DNA of 64,000 nucleotides from JAWVFK01 sp033856175 (GTDB taxonomy: Bacteria; Actinomycetota; Thermoleophilia; Solirubrobacterales; 70-9), in NCBI GenBank assembly GCA_033856175.1, contig JAWVFK010000012.1:1-64000 (forward strand), given 5' to 3'. The notes beneath the pieces were generated by a model. That model saw only the letters and a list, made by a program, of their open reading frames with translations. It ran no database searches and was not told where the DNA came from. Shown piece after piece: positions 24,244 through 34,124 of the stretch; positions within the stretch are counted from its first letter, which is position 1, and every line of letters begins with the position of its first letter. The translations under genes and the position numbers were made by a program.

Positions 24244-27200
24244 TCAGCTCGGCTGCAGCTCGAGCTGTTTCGAGACCTCGGCGACTGAGCCGCGTGCTCC
24301 GATCTCCTCGAATACCTCCAGCGCTTCGCGCAGGCCGCGCTGGCGCGCCTCGTCGTCGCCCAGCCGCCCGTCGATCTCGGCCCGCTCTAGCAGGGTCAAC
24401 GCCGTCGCCGGCTTGAACTCGGTCTCCGCGGCGGAGCGCTCGGCGCGGGCGAGCAGCTCGTCGATCTCGGCGCGGGCGCCCTCGCCTTCGATCAGCGCCA
24501 GAGCCCTGGCGAGGACGTTGCAGGCGTAGGCCTCGACCGAGCGCTGGCGCTGACGGTCGGTTTCCATGAGCCCCTCGCGGGCGAGCTCGAGCGCCCGCTC
24601 ACGGTCGCCCCTGCCGATGTAGGCCTCGGCGAGCACGACCAACCGGGGGGCACGGCCCAGCACCGCCGTGCCGAGCTCCGCCGACATCGCCTCGGCCTTC
24701 TCGATCAGCTCGATCGCGCCGTCCCAGTCCTCCTCGGCGAGATGGGCAAGCCCGAGCCAGTAGTGGGCCCAGGTCCGGGAGAACGAGTCGCCGATCTGCT
24801 CGGCGATCTCGAGCTGGCGCTGGCCGTCGGTGAGCATCGATCGGTCGCCGCCGCGAAGCCAGCCCAGCCAGACCCTCATCTGGTAGCACCAGCCGACGGT
24901 CTCCATGTCTCCCTGGGCGCGGGCGATCTCCATGCCGCGGTCGAGCCAGACCTGGGACTCGTCGAGCTCGCCGAGATAGCTCAGGCAGACGCCCTTCCAC
25001 ATCACGCCCCAGGCATACGGGCACTTGACCGTGATGCCGGCGCCGAGGGTCGGATTCTCGGCACCGAACTCGATCGAGCGCTCGCAGATCGCCAGCGCCT
25101 CGCGGTGCCGGCCGGCGTTCATCAGCGAGAAGCAGGCGGCGATCGCGAGGCCGAGGTAGACGGCGCGGTCGCCGCTCTCCTCGGCGAGGGCGATGCCCTC
25201 GAGCGCCGTCGATGCGTACTCGTCGATCGTGATCGCGCCGGCGAGGCCCCGAACGCTCGCGTAGACGGTCACCAGCGATGCCCGCGAGCGCATGTCCGAC
25301 GACTTGCGGGTCAGCGCCTCAGCCTCGGCGAAGACCTCGGCCGCCTCCTCCATCGACATCGAGAGCCGCCAGCCGAACTGGAGCATCCAGATTCGCGAGG
25401 TCGTGCCGAGGGCGATCGTCTCGCCGTCCTCGGGCAGCGAATCGGTCAGCTCGCGGACGCGGCGCCAGTGCGCCAGCGAGGATGAGGGGTCGTTGGTGCC
25501 GGTCCAGGCTGCCGCGCGGGCGTGCCAGCGCGCCGCCTGCAGCGGCTCGTCGGCGCGCTCCCAGTGCTGGGCGACCAGCGCCGCCTGCTCGTCGGCGCGC
25601 TCGGGATGGATCTCGGCGATCGCCTCGGCGACGGCGGCGTGAAGGCGGCAGCGGCGCTCGCTCAGCAGCGAGCCATAGGCGACCTCCTGGGTCAGCGGGT
25701 GCTTGAAGGCATACGCCGCCTCCGGGTAGAGCGTCTGCTCGTAGATGAAGTCACCGTCGACGAGGCTGGCGAGGGCGGCGTCGAGCTCGGCCTCCTCCAG
25801 CGCGCTGATCGCGCCGAGCACCGGCCGCGTGAACTCCTTGCCGATCACCGAGGCGTCCTGGAGCAGCTCCTTGTCGCGCGCCGTGAGGCGGTCGATCCGC
25901 GCCGCCAGCACCGCCTGAACGCTGGCCGGCACCGTCGTTTCGTCGACGTCGTGGATCAGCTGAAGTGCGCCGCGCTCGCCGGCGAGGTTGCCGGCCTCGA
26001 TCAGCGAGCGGACGATCTCCTCGATGAAGAAGGGGTTGCCGGCGGTGCGCTCGCGGACTAGCTCGCGAATCGGCGCCAGCGAGGGATTACTGCCCAGCAG
26101 GTCGTCGAGCAGCTCGTCGATCGCCCCCTCGCCCAGCGGCACCAGCTCGACGCTGACGAAGTGGGGCTCGCTCATCCAGTCGGCCGCGAACTCGGGCCTG
26201 TAGTTGACGACGCTCAGCGTCCGCGATCCGCCGACCGCGCGGGCGAGATTGTCGAGGTAGACGGCGCTGCCGGCGTCCATCCAGTGCAGGTCCTCGATCA
26301 GGTTGACGCCCTGCTCGTGCTGGCTGCCGGTGTGGAGCAGGCGCTTGGTGATCTCCAGCAGCTGCCGCTGGCGAGCCTCGGCGTTCATCTGCGGCGCCGG
26401 CCGCTCGGGGTCCGGGATCGCCAGGAAGTCGAAGAGCAGCGGCAGGTCGTCGGCGAAGCTCGCGTCGAGCAACAGCAGCCGGCCGGCGACCTTCTCGCGC
26501 GCCCGCCGGTCGTCGTCCTCGGGACGGATGCCGAAGTAGGCGCGGATCAGCTGCAGCACAGGCAGCAGCGGCACGGCCTTGCCGTGGGCCTGCGCCTGGG
26601 CTTCGTAGACGGGGACGCCGCGGGCGCGGCAGCGCTCGGCGAACTCGTGGCAGAGGCGGCTCTTGCCGACGCCGGGCTCGCCGACGATGCCGACCACCTG
26701 GCCCCTGCCCTCGCGGGCATCCTCGAGCGCCTGCTCGAGCACCGCCAGCTCGCGCTCGCGGCCGACGAAGCGCGAGAAGCCACGGGCGCGAGATACGTCG
26801 AGACGGCCGCGACCGGCACCGACGCCGACCAACTCGAAGACGTGCAGCGGCTCGCTGGCGCCCTTGACCTGGAACTCGCCGAGGTCGCGCATGTCGACGT
26901 AGCCCTCGGCGAGCGCCGCCGTGTGCTCGGTGACGAAGGCCTTGCCGGGCTCGGCGAGCTGCTCCATCCGCTGCGCCAGGCCGACGGTGTGGCCGACGGC
27001 GGTATAGCTCATCTCGAGGTCGTCGCCGATCGCGCCGACGACGACCTCGCCGGAGTTCAGCCCGATCCGCACCGAGAAGCTGAGGCCGTGGCTGCGGCGA
27101 AGCTCGGCGGCGTATTCGGCGAGGCGATCGGTCAGGTGCAGCGCGGCGACGCAGGCGCGGCGGGCGTGGTCCTCGTGGGCGATCGGCGCGCCGAACAGCG

Positions 27201-27546
27201 CCATGATGCCGTCGCCGGTGAACTTGTCGACGGTGCCCTCGAAGCGGTGGACGCCCTCGGAGAGGATCGCGAAGAAGCGCTCCATGATCTGCCGCCAGGC
27301 CTCGGAGTCGGTCTGCTCGGCGAGCTCCATCGAGCTCATCACGTCGGCGAAGAGCACCGTCACCTGCTTGCGCTCTCCCTCGAGCGCGCTGCGGCCGGCG
27401 CGGATCTTCTCGGCGAGGTGGGCCGGGACGTCGGGGCGAGGGCCCTCGCCGCCGGCCAGCGGCTGGCCGCAGCTGTTGCAGAAGCGCGACTCAGACGGGT
27501 TGTCGTGACCGCAGGCGGGGCAGAGCACCAGCAGGGATTGTGCCAC
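24244..27546 (-). CDS. Class III nucleotidyl cyclase / AAA ATPase / TPR regulatory protein
   Basis: 1100 residues from GTG 27546. N-terminal zinc ribbon CPACGHDN...CNSCGQ (Cys 9, 12, 23, 26). The class III cyclase domain spans about 60-240, with metal-binding Asp in VLFADVMSSMELAEQ and KFTGDGIMALFGAP. An ATPase domain begins with FVGRERELAVLEQAL and has Walker A GEPGVGKS. A long C-terminal helical TPR-like region completes it. The layout is the actinobacterial/proteobacterial cyclase-AAA-TPR regulator type. It may make cAMP and/or act as a signal-dependent switch. It is cytoplasmic, with no membrane helix. It stands alone, convergent with the giant gene and 49 bases upstream of the pyk stop. 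Confidence 0.88.
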   Translation of the reverse strand: MAQSLLVLCPACGHDNPSESRFCNSCGQPLAGGEGPRPDVPAHLAEKIRAGRSALEGERKQVTVLFADVMSSMELAEQTDSEAWRQIMERFFAILSEGVHRFEGTVDKFTGDGIMALFGAPIAHEDHARRACVAALHLTDRLAEYAAELRRSHGLSFSVRIGLNSGEVVVGAIGDDLEMSYTAVGHTVGLAQRMEQLAEPGKAFVTEHTAALAEGYVDMRDLGEFQVKGASEPLHVFELVGVGAGRGRLDVSRARGFSRFVGRERELAVLEQALEDAREGRGQVVGIVGEPGVGKSRLCHEFAERCRARGVPVYEAQAQAHGKAVPLLPVLQLIRAYFGIRPEDDDRRAREKVAGRLLLLDASFADDLPLLFDFLAIPDPERPAPQMNAEARQRQLLEITKRLLHTGSQHEQGVNLIEDLHWMDAGSAVYLDNLARAVGGSRTLSVVNYRPEFAADWMSEPHFVSVELVPLGEGAIDELLDDLLGSNPSLAPIRELVRERTAGNPFFIEEIVRSLIEAGNLAGERGALQLIHDVDETTVPASVQAVLAARIDRLTARDKELLQDASVIGKEFTRPVLGAISALEEAELDAALASLVDGDFIYEQTLYPEAAYAFKHPLTQEVAYGSLLSERRCRLHAAVAEAIAEIHPERADEQAALVAQHWERADEPLQAARWHARAAAWTGTNDPSSSLAHWRRVRELTDSLPEDGETIALGTTSRIWMLQFGWRLSMSMEEAAEVFAEAEALTRKSSDMRSRASLVTVYASVRGLAGAITIDEYASTALEGIALAEESGDRAVYLGLAIAACFSLMNAGRHREALAICERSIEFGAENPTLGAGITVKCPYAWGVMWKGVCLSYLGELDESQVWLDRGMEIARAQGDMETVGWCYQMRVWLGWLRGGDRSMLTDGQRQLEIAEQIGDSFSRTWAHYWLGLAHLAEEDWDGAIELIEKAEAMSAELGTAVLGRAPRLVVLAEAYIGRGDRERALELAREGLMETDRQRQRSVEAYACNVLARALALIEGEGARAEIDELLARAERSAAETEFKPATALTLLERAEIDGRLGDDEARQRGLREALEVFEEIGARGSVAEVSKQLELQPS

Positions 27547-27595
27547 CGAGGGCGATTCCGGCGTGTGAGCCCCGGGGAAGAGCCCTGGGGACTTC

Positions 27596-29020
27596 CTAGG
27601 GAACCCGGTGGACCTCGAAGAGATTGGTCCCCAGCTCCTGCTCGGGCAGGCCGGCGGTGATCGCGATCAGCTCGCCCGAGCGGGCGACCCCCTCGCGCTC
27701 GGCGAGCATCGCGCACTCGGCCAGCAGGTCGCGCAGGCCGCTCCACTGCTCTGCCAGCACCGAGCGGACGCCGAAGAGAAGGTTGAGCCGGCGCACGGTC
27801 TCGATCCGCGGCGAAACCGCGAGCACGGGGACGCGCGGGCGGTGTGCCGAGACCATGCGGGCCGTGCGGCCGCTCGAGGTCGGGACGACGATCGCCGCCA
27901 GCCCCAGCCGGTAGACGGCCCCGACCGCGCCCTGGGTGACCGAGCTGGCGATCTCGTGCTCGTCGTTCGAGGTGCGGCCGAGCAGCCACTCGCCGTAGGG
28001 AAGATCGGGCTCGGTCTCGCGGGCGATCTCGGCCATCACCTTGACGGCCTCGACCGGGTTGCGGCCGACGGCGGTCTCCTCGGAGAGCATCACGGCGTCG
28101 GTGCCGTCGTAGATCGCGTTGGCGACGTCGGTCACCTCGGCCCGCGTCGGCCGTGGCGAGGTCACCATCGAGGCGAGCATCTGCGTCGCCGTGATCGCCG
28201 GCTTCGAGTGGCGGCCGGCGAGCTTCAGCAGGCGCTTCTGCAGCAGCGGCACCGAGGCGATCGGCATCTCGATGCCGAGGTCGCCGCGGGCGACCATGAT
28301 GCCGCCGCCGGCGGCGCGGACGATCTCCACGGCGTTCTCGCCCTGGGCGGCCTGCGGCTTCTCGATCTTGGCGATCACCGGGATGTCGACCTCGAGCTGC
28401 TTGAGGCGGGCCTGCACGGGCTCGAGGTCGGCGGCGCTGCGGACGAACGACACCGCCAGCAGGTCGATCCCATGCTCGACGGAGAAGTCGATCCATGACA
28501 TGTCGGACTCGTCGACCGCCGGCAGATCGACGTCGACGCCCGGCAGGTTGAGGCCCTTGTGCGAGGACAGAGCGCCGCCGATCTCGACCTCGCAGCGAAC
28601 CTCGTCGCCGCTCGACTCGAGGACCTTCAGCCGGATCGACCCGTCGGCGAGGTAGACGGTGTCGCCGGCGTCGAGCGCCGCCGCCAGCCCCGACCAGGTG
28701 ACCGAGGCGCCATGGGCGTCGCCCAGCGTCGGCTTCGTCGTCAGCGTGAACTCGCTGCCGGAGTCGAGCTCGACCACGTCGCCGGCGATGTCGCCGATCC
28801 GCAGCTTCGGCCCGGGCAGATCGCCGAGCAGGCCGACCTCGCGGCCCGCCTTCTCCGCCGCCAGGCGCACCCGCTCGATCGTCGCCGCGTGCTGATCGTG
28901 GGTGGCGTGGGCGAAGTTCAGCCGCAACACGTCGGCGCCGGCCTCGATCAGCTCGACCAGGGTCGCCTCGTCGTTGCAGGCGGGGCCGATCGTGGCGACG
29001 ATCTTGGTTCGGCGAGTCAC
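27596..29020 (-). CDS. pyk: Pyruvate kinase
   Basis: 474 residues, normal length. Landmarks: TKIVATIGPAC at the N-terminus, LRLNFAHATHDQH, LGDLPGPKLRIG, the active-site stretch VIAKIEKPQA, MVARGDLGIE and PAITATQMLASM. It converts phosphoenolpyruvate and ADP to pyruvate and ATP, the last step of glycolysis. Some residues differ from the commonest form (Ala in NFAHAT where many have Ser). The GTG start overlaps the stop of the upstream P-type ATPase gene by four bases, so the two are translationally coupled, an unusual pairing. Confidence 0.95.
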   Translation of the reverse strand: MTRRTKIVATIGPACNDEATLVELIEAGADVLRLNFAHATHDQHAATIERVRLAAEKAGREVGLLGDLPGPKLRIGDIAGDVVELDSGSEFTLTTKPTLGDAHGASVTWSGLAAALDAGDTVYLADGSIRLKVLESSGDEVRCEVEIGGALSSHKGLNLPGVDVDLPAVDESDMSWIDFSVEHGIDLLAVSFVRSAADLEPVQARLKQLEVDIPVIAKIEKPQAAQGENAVEIVRAAGGGIMVARGDLGIEMPIASVPLLQKRLLKLAGRHSKPAITATQMLASMVTSPRPTRAEVTDVANAIYDGTDAVMLSEETAVGRNPVEAVKVMAEIARETEPDLPYGEWLLGRTSNDEHEIASSVTQGAVGAVYRLGLAAIVVPTSSGRTARMVSAHRPRVPVLAVSPRIETVRRLNLLFGVRSVLAEQWSGLRDLLAECAMLAEREGVARSGELIAITAGLPEQELGTNLFEVHRVP

Positions 29021-31452
29021 GCGGCTTCCATTGTGGGGGTTGGAGGGGGCCCGGGCTGGTCGGATTCATCCTCCTCGAGCCGTTGGATCTGCGGCAGCCG
29101 CCAGATCGCGCTCGCCAGCGCCAGGCCCGCCGCGGTGCAGAGCAGCGCCAGGAACCACTGGCCGCCGGCCAGCAGCTTCATGTCGAAGAAGTCGCGCACC
29201 GGAGCCGCGGCCAGCACGGCGGCGAAGAGGGCGCCGAGCGCGGCGACCATCGCCAGCACGTACCCCTGGATCGCGATGTGCTCGCGGCCGGGCCCGCGCT
29301 CGAGCAGCAGGATGAAGCAGAGGCCGAGGACGATCAGCGTCGTCGTCGCGGCCGTGCGCCCCTCTTCGAGCGTGCCACCGAAGACCGTGTCGACGAGGAA
29401 GAAGGCCGACAGCGAGGCGGCGGCTATGGCGACGCCGGCCGGCAGTGCGAAGGCGGCGAGCGCCCGCAGCAGGCGGCCGCGGTAGAGGGGGCCGTCGCTG
29501 GGCGCGAGCGCGAGGACGAACGAGGGGATGCCGATCGTCAGCAGCGCCGCCAGCGTCAGGTGGCGCGGCAGGAACGGGAAGGCGAGGCCGGCGACGCCGA
29601 CGGTGCCGATCAGCATCGCCGCGTAGATCGTCTTGGTCAGGTAGAGGCGGCCGAGGCGGTGGATGTTGCGGGCGATCCGCCGGCCCTCCTCGACGGCCCG
29701 CGGCAGCATCGCGAACTCGTCCTCGAGCAGGACGATGTCGGCGACCCCTTTCGAGACCTGGCTGCCCGAGCCCATCGCCACCGCCAGCCGCGCCTGCTTG
29801 AGCGCCGGCACGTCGTTGACGCCGTCGCCGATCATCGCCGTGAAGCGGCCGGCGTCGGAGAGCGCCCGAACGAGTGCCTTCTTCTGCTCGGGGCGGATGC
29901 GGCAGAAGATCGTGTTGCTCTTTGCCGCCTCGGCGAGCTCGCGGCCGCCCGCCGGCAGGTCGGCGCCCTCGATCACGCCGGCGTCGCGCAGCACCCCGAC
30001 CGCGTAGGCAACGGCGGTGACGGTGCTCGCCGCGTCCCCGGAGATCAGCTTCAGCTCGACCCCCTGGTCGCGCATGAACTCGATCGTCGCCGCGGCGTCG
30101 GGGCGCAGCGTCTCCTCGAGGACGATCAGCGCCAGCGGCGTCAGCCGCGGCGCCGGCTCGGCGCTCGGATCTCGCGGCAGCGGCGCCTGGGATAGGCCGA
30201 AGGCGACGACGCGCCGGCCCTGGGCCGTGTGGGTCTCGAGCGAGCGCTGCAGCCCCGGGTCGAGGCTGAGGGCGCCGGCGGCAATCAGGACGTCGGGCGC
30301 GCCGAGGACATAGCTGTGGCGGGCGCCGGCGTCCTCGAGCGTCAGCCCGCTCCACTTCCAGTCCGAGGAGAACGGGACCTCGGCGACCGGGCTCTCGGGC
30401 TGGCCCGGGTAGCGCTCGCCGATCGCCTGCAGCGTGCGGTTGCGCTCGCCGGCCGAGGCGGCGAAGCGGCCGAGGGCCTCGTGGGCCTGTGCGGCCGGCA
30501 CGGCGTCCGCGGTCTCGACCGCGATCAGCTCGAGATTGCCGTCGGTCAGCGTGCCCGTCTTGTCGACGCAGACGGTGTCGACCGCGGCGAGCGCCTCGGT
30601 CGCGCTCATCTGCTGGACGAGCGTGTTCTGCTTGGCGAGGCGGACCGCGGCAACGGCGAGGGTCACGCTCATCAGCAGGACGAGGCCCTCGGGGATCATC
30701 GTGATCAACCCGGCGGTCGCCGTCTGGGCGGCCTCACGGAGCTCGGTGTGGCGGGCGTGCAGGGCGAAGATCAGCACGGCGCCGAGCGGCGCCATCACGT
30801 AGGTGGTGGCGCGCAGCAGCCGGTTGACCTCGAGCTGCAGCGGGGAGGGGGGATGGCGGAAGGCGCGCGCCTCGCCGGCGATCCGGCCGGCGTGGCTCTG
30901 CTCGCGCACCGCCTCGACCTCGTAGAAGCCCGAGCCGGCGATGCAGAACGAGCCCGAAAGCACCTTCTCGCCGCGGCGCTTGCGGACGCCGTCGGACTCG
31001 CCGGTCAGCGCCGACTCGTCGAGCGTCAGGCCGCGCGAGTGCATGACGGCGCCGTCGGCGACGAGCTGGTCGCCCGGCTCGACGCGGACGACGTCGCCCG
31101 GCACGACCTCGTCGCCGTGCAGCTCGGCGACCTCGCCGTCGCGCAGCACCCGCGCTCGCGGCGCCGCCAGGACCGCGAGCCGGTCGAGCGTCTCCTTGGC
31201 CTTCGTCTCCTGGCGGATGCCGATGTAGCTGTTGACGATCGCGATCAGCCCGAAGAGGGCGTCGGCGAACAGCCCCAGCGACAGCACGAGGACGAAGAAC
31301 ACGGCGAGGATCGCGTTGAAGAGCGTGAAGACGTTGCCGGCGACGATGCTCGCCATCGAGCGGCTCGAGGCCTGCTCGACGGGCCCGAGGCGCTTCAGCC
31401 GCAGCGCCGCCTCGGCCTTCGAGAGCCCTCTGACCGGCGCCGCCTCGCTCAT
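29017..31452 (-). CDS. Cation-translocating P-type ATPase (CtpE-like)
   Basis: 811 residues from ATG 31452; an upstream in-frame start at 31563 adds residues unlike the family. Motifs: ALTGES of the actuator domain, CVDKTGTLTDGN with the phosphorylated Asp, GDGVNDVPALKQA of the hinge. The helix-4 motif is PEGLVLL, as in mycobacterial CtpE, a calcium-linked P-type ATPase. No N-terminal heavy-metal domain is present, and the helix-4 motif is not CPC, so heavy-metal export is unlikely. TATAGA lies seven bases before the ATG. Coupled by overlap to pyk; divergent from the LLM oxidoreductase gene. Confidence 0.88.
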   Translation of the reverse strand: MSEAAPVRGLSKAEAALRLKRLGPVEQASSRSMASIVAGNVFTLFNAILAVFFVLVLSLGLFADALFGLIAIVNSYIGIRQETKAKETLDRLAVLAAPRARVLRDGEVAELHGDEVVPGDVVRVEPGDQLVADGAVMHSRGLTLDESALTGESDGVRKRRGEKVLSGSFCIAGSGFYEVEAVREQSHAGRIAGEARAFRHPPSPLQLEVNRLLRATTYVMAPLGAVLIFALHARHTELREAAQTATAGLITMIPEGLVLLMSVTLAVAAVRLAKQNTLVQQMSATEALAAVDTVCVDKTGTLTDGNLELIAVETADAVPAAQAHEALGRFAASAGERNRTLQAIGERYPGQPESPVAEVPFSSDWKWSGLTLEDAGARHSYVLGAPDVLIAAGALSLDPGLQRSLETHTAQGRRVVAFGLSQAPLPRDPSAEPAPRLTPLALIVLEETLRPDAAATIEFMRDQGVELKLISGDAASTVTAVAYAVGVLRDAGVIEGADLPAGGRELAEAAKSNTIFCRIRPEQKKALVRALSDAGRFTAMIGDGVNDVPALKQARLAVAMGSGSQVSKGVADIVLLEDEFAMLPRAVEEGRRIARNIHRLGRLYLTKTIYAAMLIGTVGVAGLAFPFLPRHLTLAALLTIGIPSFVLALAPSDGPLYRGRLLRALAAFALPAGVAIAAASLSAFFLVDTVFGGTLEEGRTAATTTLIVLGLCFILLLERGPGREHIAIQGYVLAMVAALGALFAAVLAAAPVRDFFDMKLLAGGQWFLALLCTAAGLALASAIWRLPQIQRLEEDESDQPGPPPTPTMEAA

Positions 31453-31526
31453 CCGCCCATCTATACAGATCGCGAGGCGTCGCGCCTGGCCCGGACGGCC
31501 GCGGGCCGGCACTCGGGACAGCCAGA

Positions 31527-31532
31527 TAGGGT
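31527..31532 (+). promoter_or_regulatory. -10-like box TAGGGT, eight bases before an ATG
   Basis: TAGGGT fits TANNNT and would place transcription start at or next to the ATG at 31541. No Shine-Dalgarno is visible. Confidence 0.45.
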
Positions 31533-31540
31533 TGCCGCCG

Positions 31541-32602
31541 ATGGCGCTGAAGCTTGGACTCAACCTCGGCTACTGGGGGATCGGGCCGCGTGGCGACGAG
31601 GCGCTCGAGATCGTCCTCGCCGCCGAGCAGGCCGGCTTCGAGTCGGTCTGGGTCGCCGAGTCCTACGGCTCTGACGTCGTCAGCGTCCTCGCCTGGCTGG
31701 CGCCGCAGACCGAGACGATCAAGCTCGGCGGCGCGATCATGCAGGTGCCGGCGCGGGCGCCTGCGGCCGCGGCGATGGCCGGCTGCACGATCGACGCCCT
31801 CTCGAATGGCCGCTTCCTCTTCGGCTTCGGCCCCTCGGGCCCGCAGGTCTCCGAGGGCTGGTACGGGGTCGACTACGCCAAGCCCTGGGGGCGGACGCGC
31901 GAGTACATCGAGGTCGTCCGCAAGATCGTCGCCCGCGAGGGCCCGCTCGAATACGACGGTCAGCACTACAAGCTGCCGCTGCCCGGTGGTCAGGGCAAGG
32001 CGCTGAAGCTCAACTTCCACCCGCTGCGCAACGAGATCCCGATCTTCGTCGGCGCGATCGGCCGCAAGTCGGTCGAGATGGCGGCCGAGATCTGCGACGG
32101 CTGGATACCGATCTTCTTCAGCGTCGAGGAGCTCGACAAGGTCTGGGGTGAGCACATCGAGGCCGGCCTCGCCAAGGGCGGCCGCAGTCGCTCCGACCTC
32201 GAGATCTCGCCCGCGGTCCAGGTCGCGATCGACGGTGACCTCGACGCTGCCCGCGCCGTCGTCAAGGCGGGGCTGCTGCTCTACCTCGGCGGCATGGGCT
32301 CGCGCAAGACGAACTTCTACGTCGACCTCGCCTGCCGCTTCGGCTTCGAGAAGGAGGCGCTACAGGTCCAGGAGCTCTTCCTCGCCGGCGATCGCGAGAA
32401 GGCCTACGAGGCGATCCCAGACGAACTGGTCGCCAAGACGTCGATGATCGGCAGCGAGGCCGAGGTCAGCGAGCGGATCGAGGCCTTCGCCCGCGGCGGC
32501 GTCGATCGGATGATCGTCTCGCCGGTGCAGGTCGATCCCGAGCAGCGCAAGCACACGGTCGAGCGCCTCGGCGCGATCGTCGCCGCGGCGGCCCCGGCCT
32601 AG
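31541..32602 (+). CDS. LLM-class F420-dependent oxidoreductase
   Basis: 353 residues from the ATG at 31541; the longer open frame overlaps the divergent ATPase gene. TIM-barrel luciferase-like pattern: LGLNLGYWG start, EQAGFESVWVAES, LGGAIMQVPARAPA, GRFLFGFGPSGPQVSEGWYG and IPIFVGAIG. Such enzymes use reduced F420 or FMN to reduce or oxidise diverse substrates. A second member is at 44186-45115. The substrate is unknown. Confidence 0.88.
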   Translation: MALKLGLNLGYWGIGPRGDEALEIVLAAEQAGFESVWVAESYGSDVVSVLAWLAPQTETIKLGGAIMQVPARAPAAAAMAGCTIDALSNGRFLFGFGPSGPQVSEGWYGVDYAKPWGRTREYIEVVRKIVAREGPLEYDGQHYKLPLPGGQGKALKLNFHPLRNEIPIFVGAIGRKSVEMAAEICDGWIPIFFSVEELDKVWGEHIEAGLAKGGRSRSDLEISPAVQVAIDGDLDAARAVVKAGLLLYLGGMGSRKTNFYVDLACRFGFEKEALQVQELFLAGDREKAYEAIPDELVAKTSMIGSEAEVSERIEAFARGGVDRMIVSPVQVDPEQRKHTVERLGAIVAAAAPA

Positions 32603-32638
32603 GTCCCTCCGAGCCTCCGGCCGCCGGCGCGAATCTCA

Positions 32639-32644
32639 TAGGCT
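32639..32644 (+). promoter_or_regulatory. -10-like box TAGGCT before the pnt operon
   Basis: TAGGCT ends nine bases before the TTG at 32654, with no ribosome binding site between. The operon mRNA is probably leaderless or nearly so. Confidence 0.45.
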
Positions 32645-32653
32645 GCCGCGGTC

Positions 32654-33775
32654 TTGCGTATTGGGGTCCCCAAAGAGACGACCGACAGGGAGCGGCGGGT
32701 CGCGCTGGTTCCCGACGTCGCCAAGCTGCTGACCGCGGCCGAGCACGAGGTCGTGTTCGAGCCCGGGGCGGGAGAGGGCGCCCACCATCCCGACGGCCAG
32801 TACACCGAGGCCGGCGCGGCGAGCGGCGACCCCTGGGGCGCCGAGGTCCTCGTCAAGGTCGCGCCGCCGAGCGGCGAGGAGATCGCCAAGCTCTCCTCGG
32901 GCCAGGTCCTGATCGGCTTCCTGGCGCCGCTGACCGCAGCGGAGACGACGAAGGCGCTGCAGAGCGCCGGCGTCACCAGCTTCGCGATGGAGGCGATCCC
33001 GCGGATCACCCGCGCCCAGTCGATGGACGCGCTCTCCTCGCAGGCGACCGTCGCCGGCTACGTGGCGACGCTGATCGCCGCCCGCGAGGCCGGCCGCTTC
33101 TTCCCGATGCTGACAACCGCGGCGGGGACGATCGCCCCGGCCAAGGTGCTGGTGCTCGGCGCCGGCGTCGCCGGCCTGCAGGCGATCGCCACGGCCAAGC
33201 GGCTCGGCGCGATCGTCACCGGCTTCGACGTCCGCCGCGCCGCCTGGGAGCAGATCCAGAGCCTCGGCGGTCGTCCACTCGAGCTCGACTTCCTGCCCGA
33301 CGCCGAGGGCGAGGGCGGCTACGCCCGACCGCTGACCGACGAGGAGAACGCCAAGGTCCGCGATGCCGTCGGCGAGGCCGCCGGCAGGGCCGACATCGTC
33401 ATCACCACGGCGGCGATCCCCGGCCGCCCGGCGCCGGTGCTGATCACCGCCGACGCCTTCGCGGCGATGAAGCCGGGGTCGGTCATCGTCGACCTCGCCG
33501 CCGAGACCGGTGGCAACTGCGAGGCGACCGAGCCGGGCCAGACCGTCGAGCGCAACGGCGTCCGCGTCATCGGCCCGCTCAACCTGCCGAGCGAGATGCC
33601 CGACCACGCCTCCCAGCTCTACGCCAAGAACGTCCAGAACCTGCTCGAGCTGCTGGTCGGCGAGGATGGCTCGCTCAACCTGAACTTCGACGACGAGATC
33701 GTCGCCGGCGCCTGCATCACCCACGGCGGCGAGATCAAGAACGAGGGCGCGCGCAAGGCCGCCGGGGGGAGCTGA
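32654..33775 (+). CDS. pntAA: NAD(P) transhydrogenase subunit alpha, NAD-binding part
   Basis: 373 residues starting at TTG 32654. N-terminus MRIGVPKETTDRERRVALVP is the alanine-dehydrogenase/PNT signature. The NAD-binding Rossmann motif is VLVLGAGVAGLQAIATAKRL and further conserved blocks are MEAIPRITRAQSMDALSSQ and GSVIVDLAAETGGN. It forms domain I (hydride donor side) of the proton-translocating transhydrogenase and lies on the cytoplasmic face. It overlaps or abuts pntAB, with the stop two bases before the next ATG. Confidence 0.95.
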   Translation: MRIGVPKETTDRERRVALVPDVAKLLTAAEHEVVFEPGAGEGAHHPDGQYTEAGAASGDPWGAEVLVKVAPPSGEEIAKLSSGQVLIGFLAPLTAAETTKALQSAGVTSFAMEAIPRITRAQSMDALSSQATVAGYVATLIAAREAGRFFPMLTTAAGTIAPAKVLVLGAGVAGLQAIATAKRLGAIVTGFDVRRAAWEQIQSLGGRPLELDFLPDAEGEGGYARPLTDEENAKVRDAVGEAAGRADIVITTAAIPGRPAPVLITADAFAAMKPGSVIVDLAAETGGNCEATEPGQTVERNGVRVIGPLNLPSEMPDHASQLYAKNVQNLLELLVGEDGSLNLNFDDEIVAGACITHGGEIKNEGARKAAGGS

Positions 33776-33777
33776 GG

Positions 33778-34119
33778 ATGAGCCTGATCACCGAGGTGAC
33801 GATCTTCGTCCTCGCCGCCTTCGTCGGCTTCGAGGTGATCTCGAAGGTGCCGACGACGCTGCACACGCCGCTGATGTCGCAGACCAACGCGATCCACGGC
33901 ATCGTCCTGCTCGGCGGGCTGATCGTCATCGGCGCCTCCGACCGCACGCTCGACCACGTCATCGGCGTCATCGCGATCGCCTTCGGCACGATCAACATCG
34001 TCGGCGGCTTCGTCGTCACCGACCGCATGCTCGGAATGTTCTCGCGCAAGCCAAAGCCCGCGGCGGCGCCGGCAGAGGCTGCCGCGCCGGCCGCCGATGA
34101 GCCGGGCGGGGAGGGCTGA
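33778..34119 (+). CDS. pntAB: NAD(P) transhydrogenase subunit alpha, small membrane part
   Basis: 113 residues with three transmembrane helices (LITEVTIFVLAAFVGFEVI, IHGIVLLGGLIVIG, VIGVIAIAFGTINIVGGFVV). This is the split-off C-terminal portion of PntA. A Pro/Ala-rich tail follows. GGGGGGAGC precedes the ATG. Part of the proton channel. Confidence 0.93.
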   Translation: MSLITEVTIFVLAAFVGFEVISKVPTTLHTPLMSQTNAIHGIVLLGGLIVIGASDRTLDHVIGVIAIAFGTINIVGGFVVTDRMLGMFSRKPKPAAAPAEAAAPAADEPGGEG

Positions 34120-34124
34120 TCGCG

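Noticed and set aside
24244..27546. Cyclase gene as the source of c-di-GMP for the riboswitch
   Set aside because: It is a class III nucleotidyl cyclase, not a GGDEF protein; c-di-GMP enzymes are not seen in this window.
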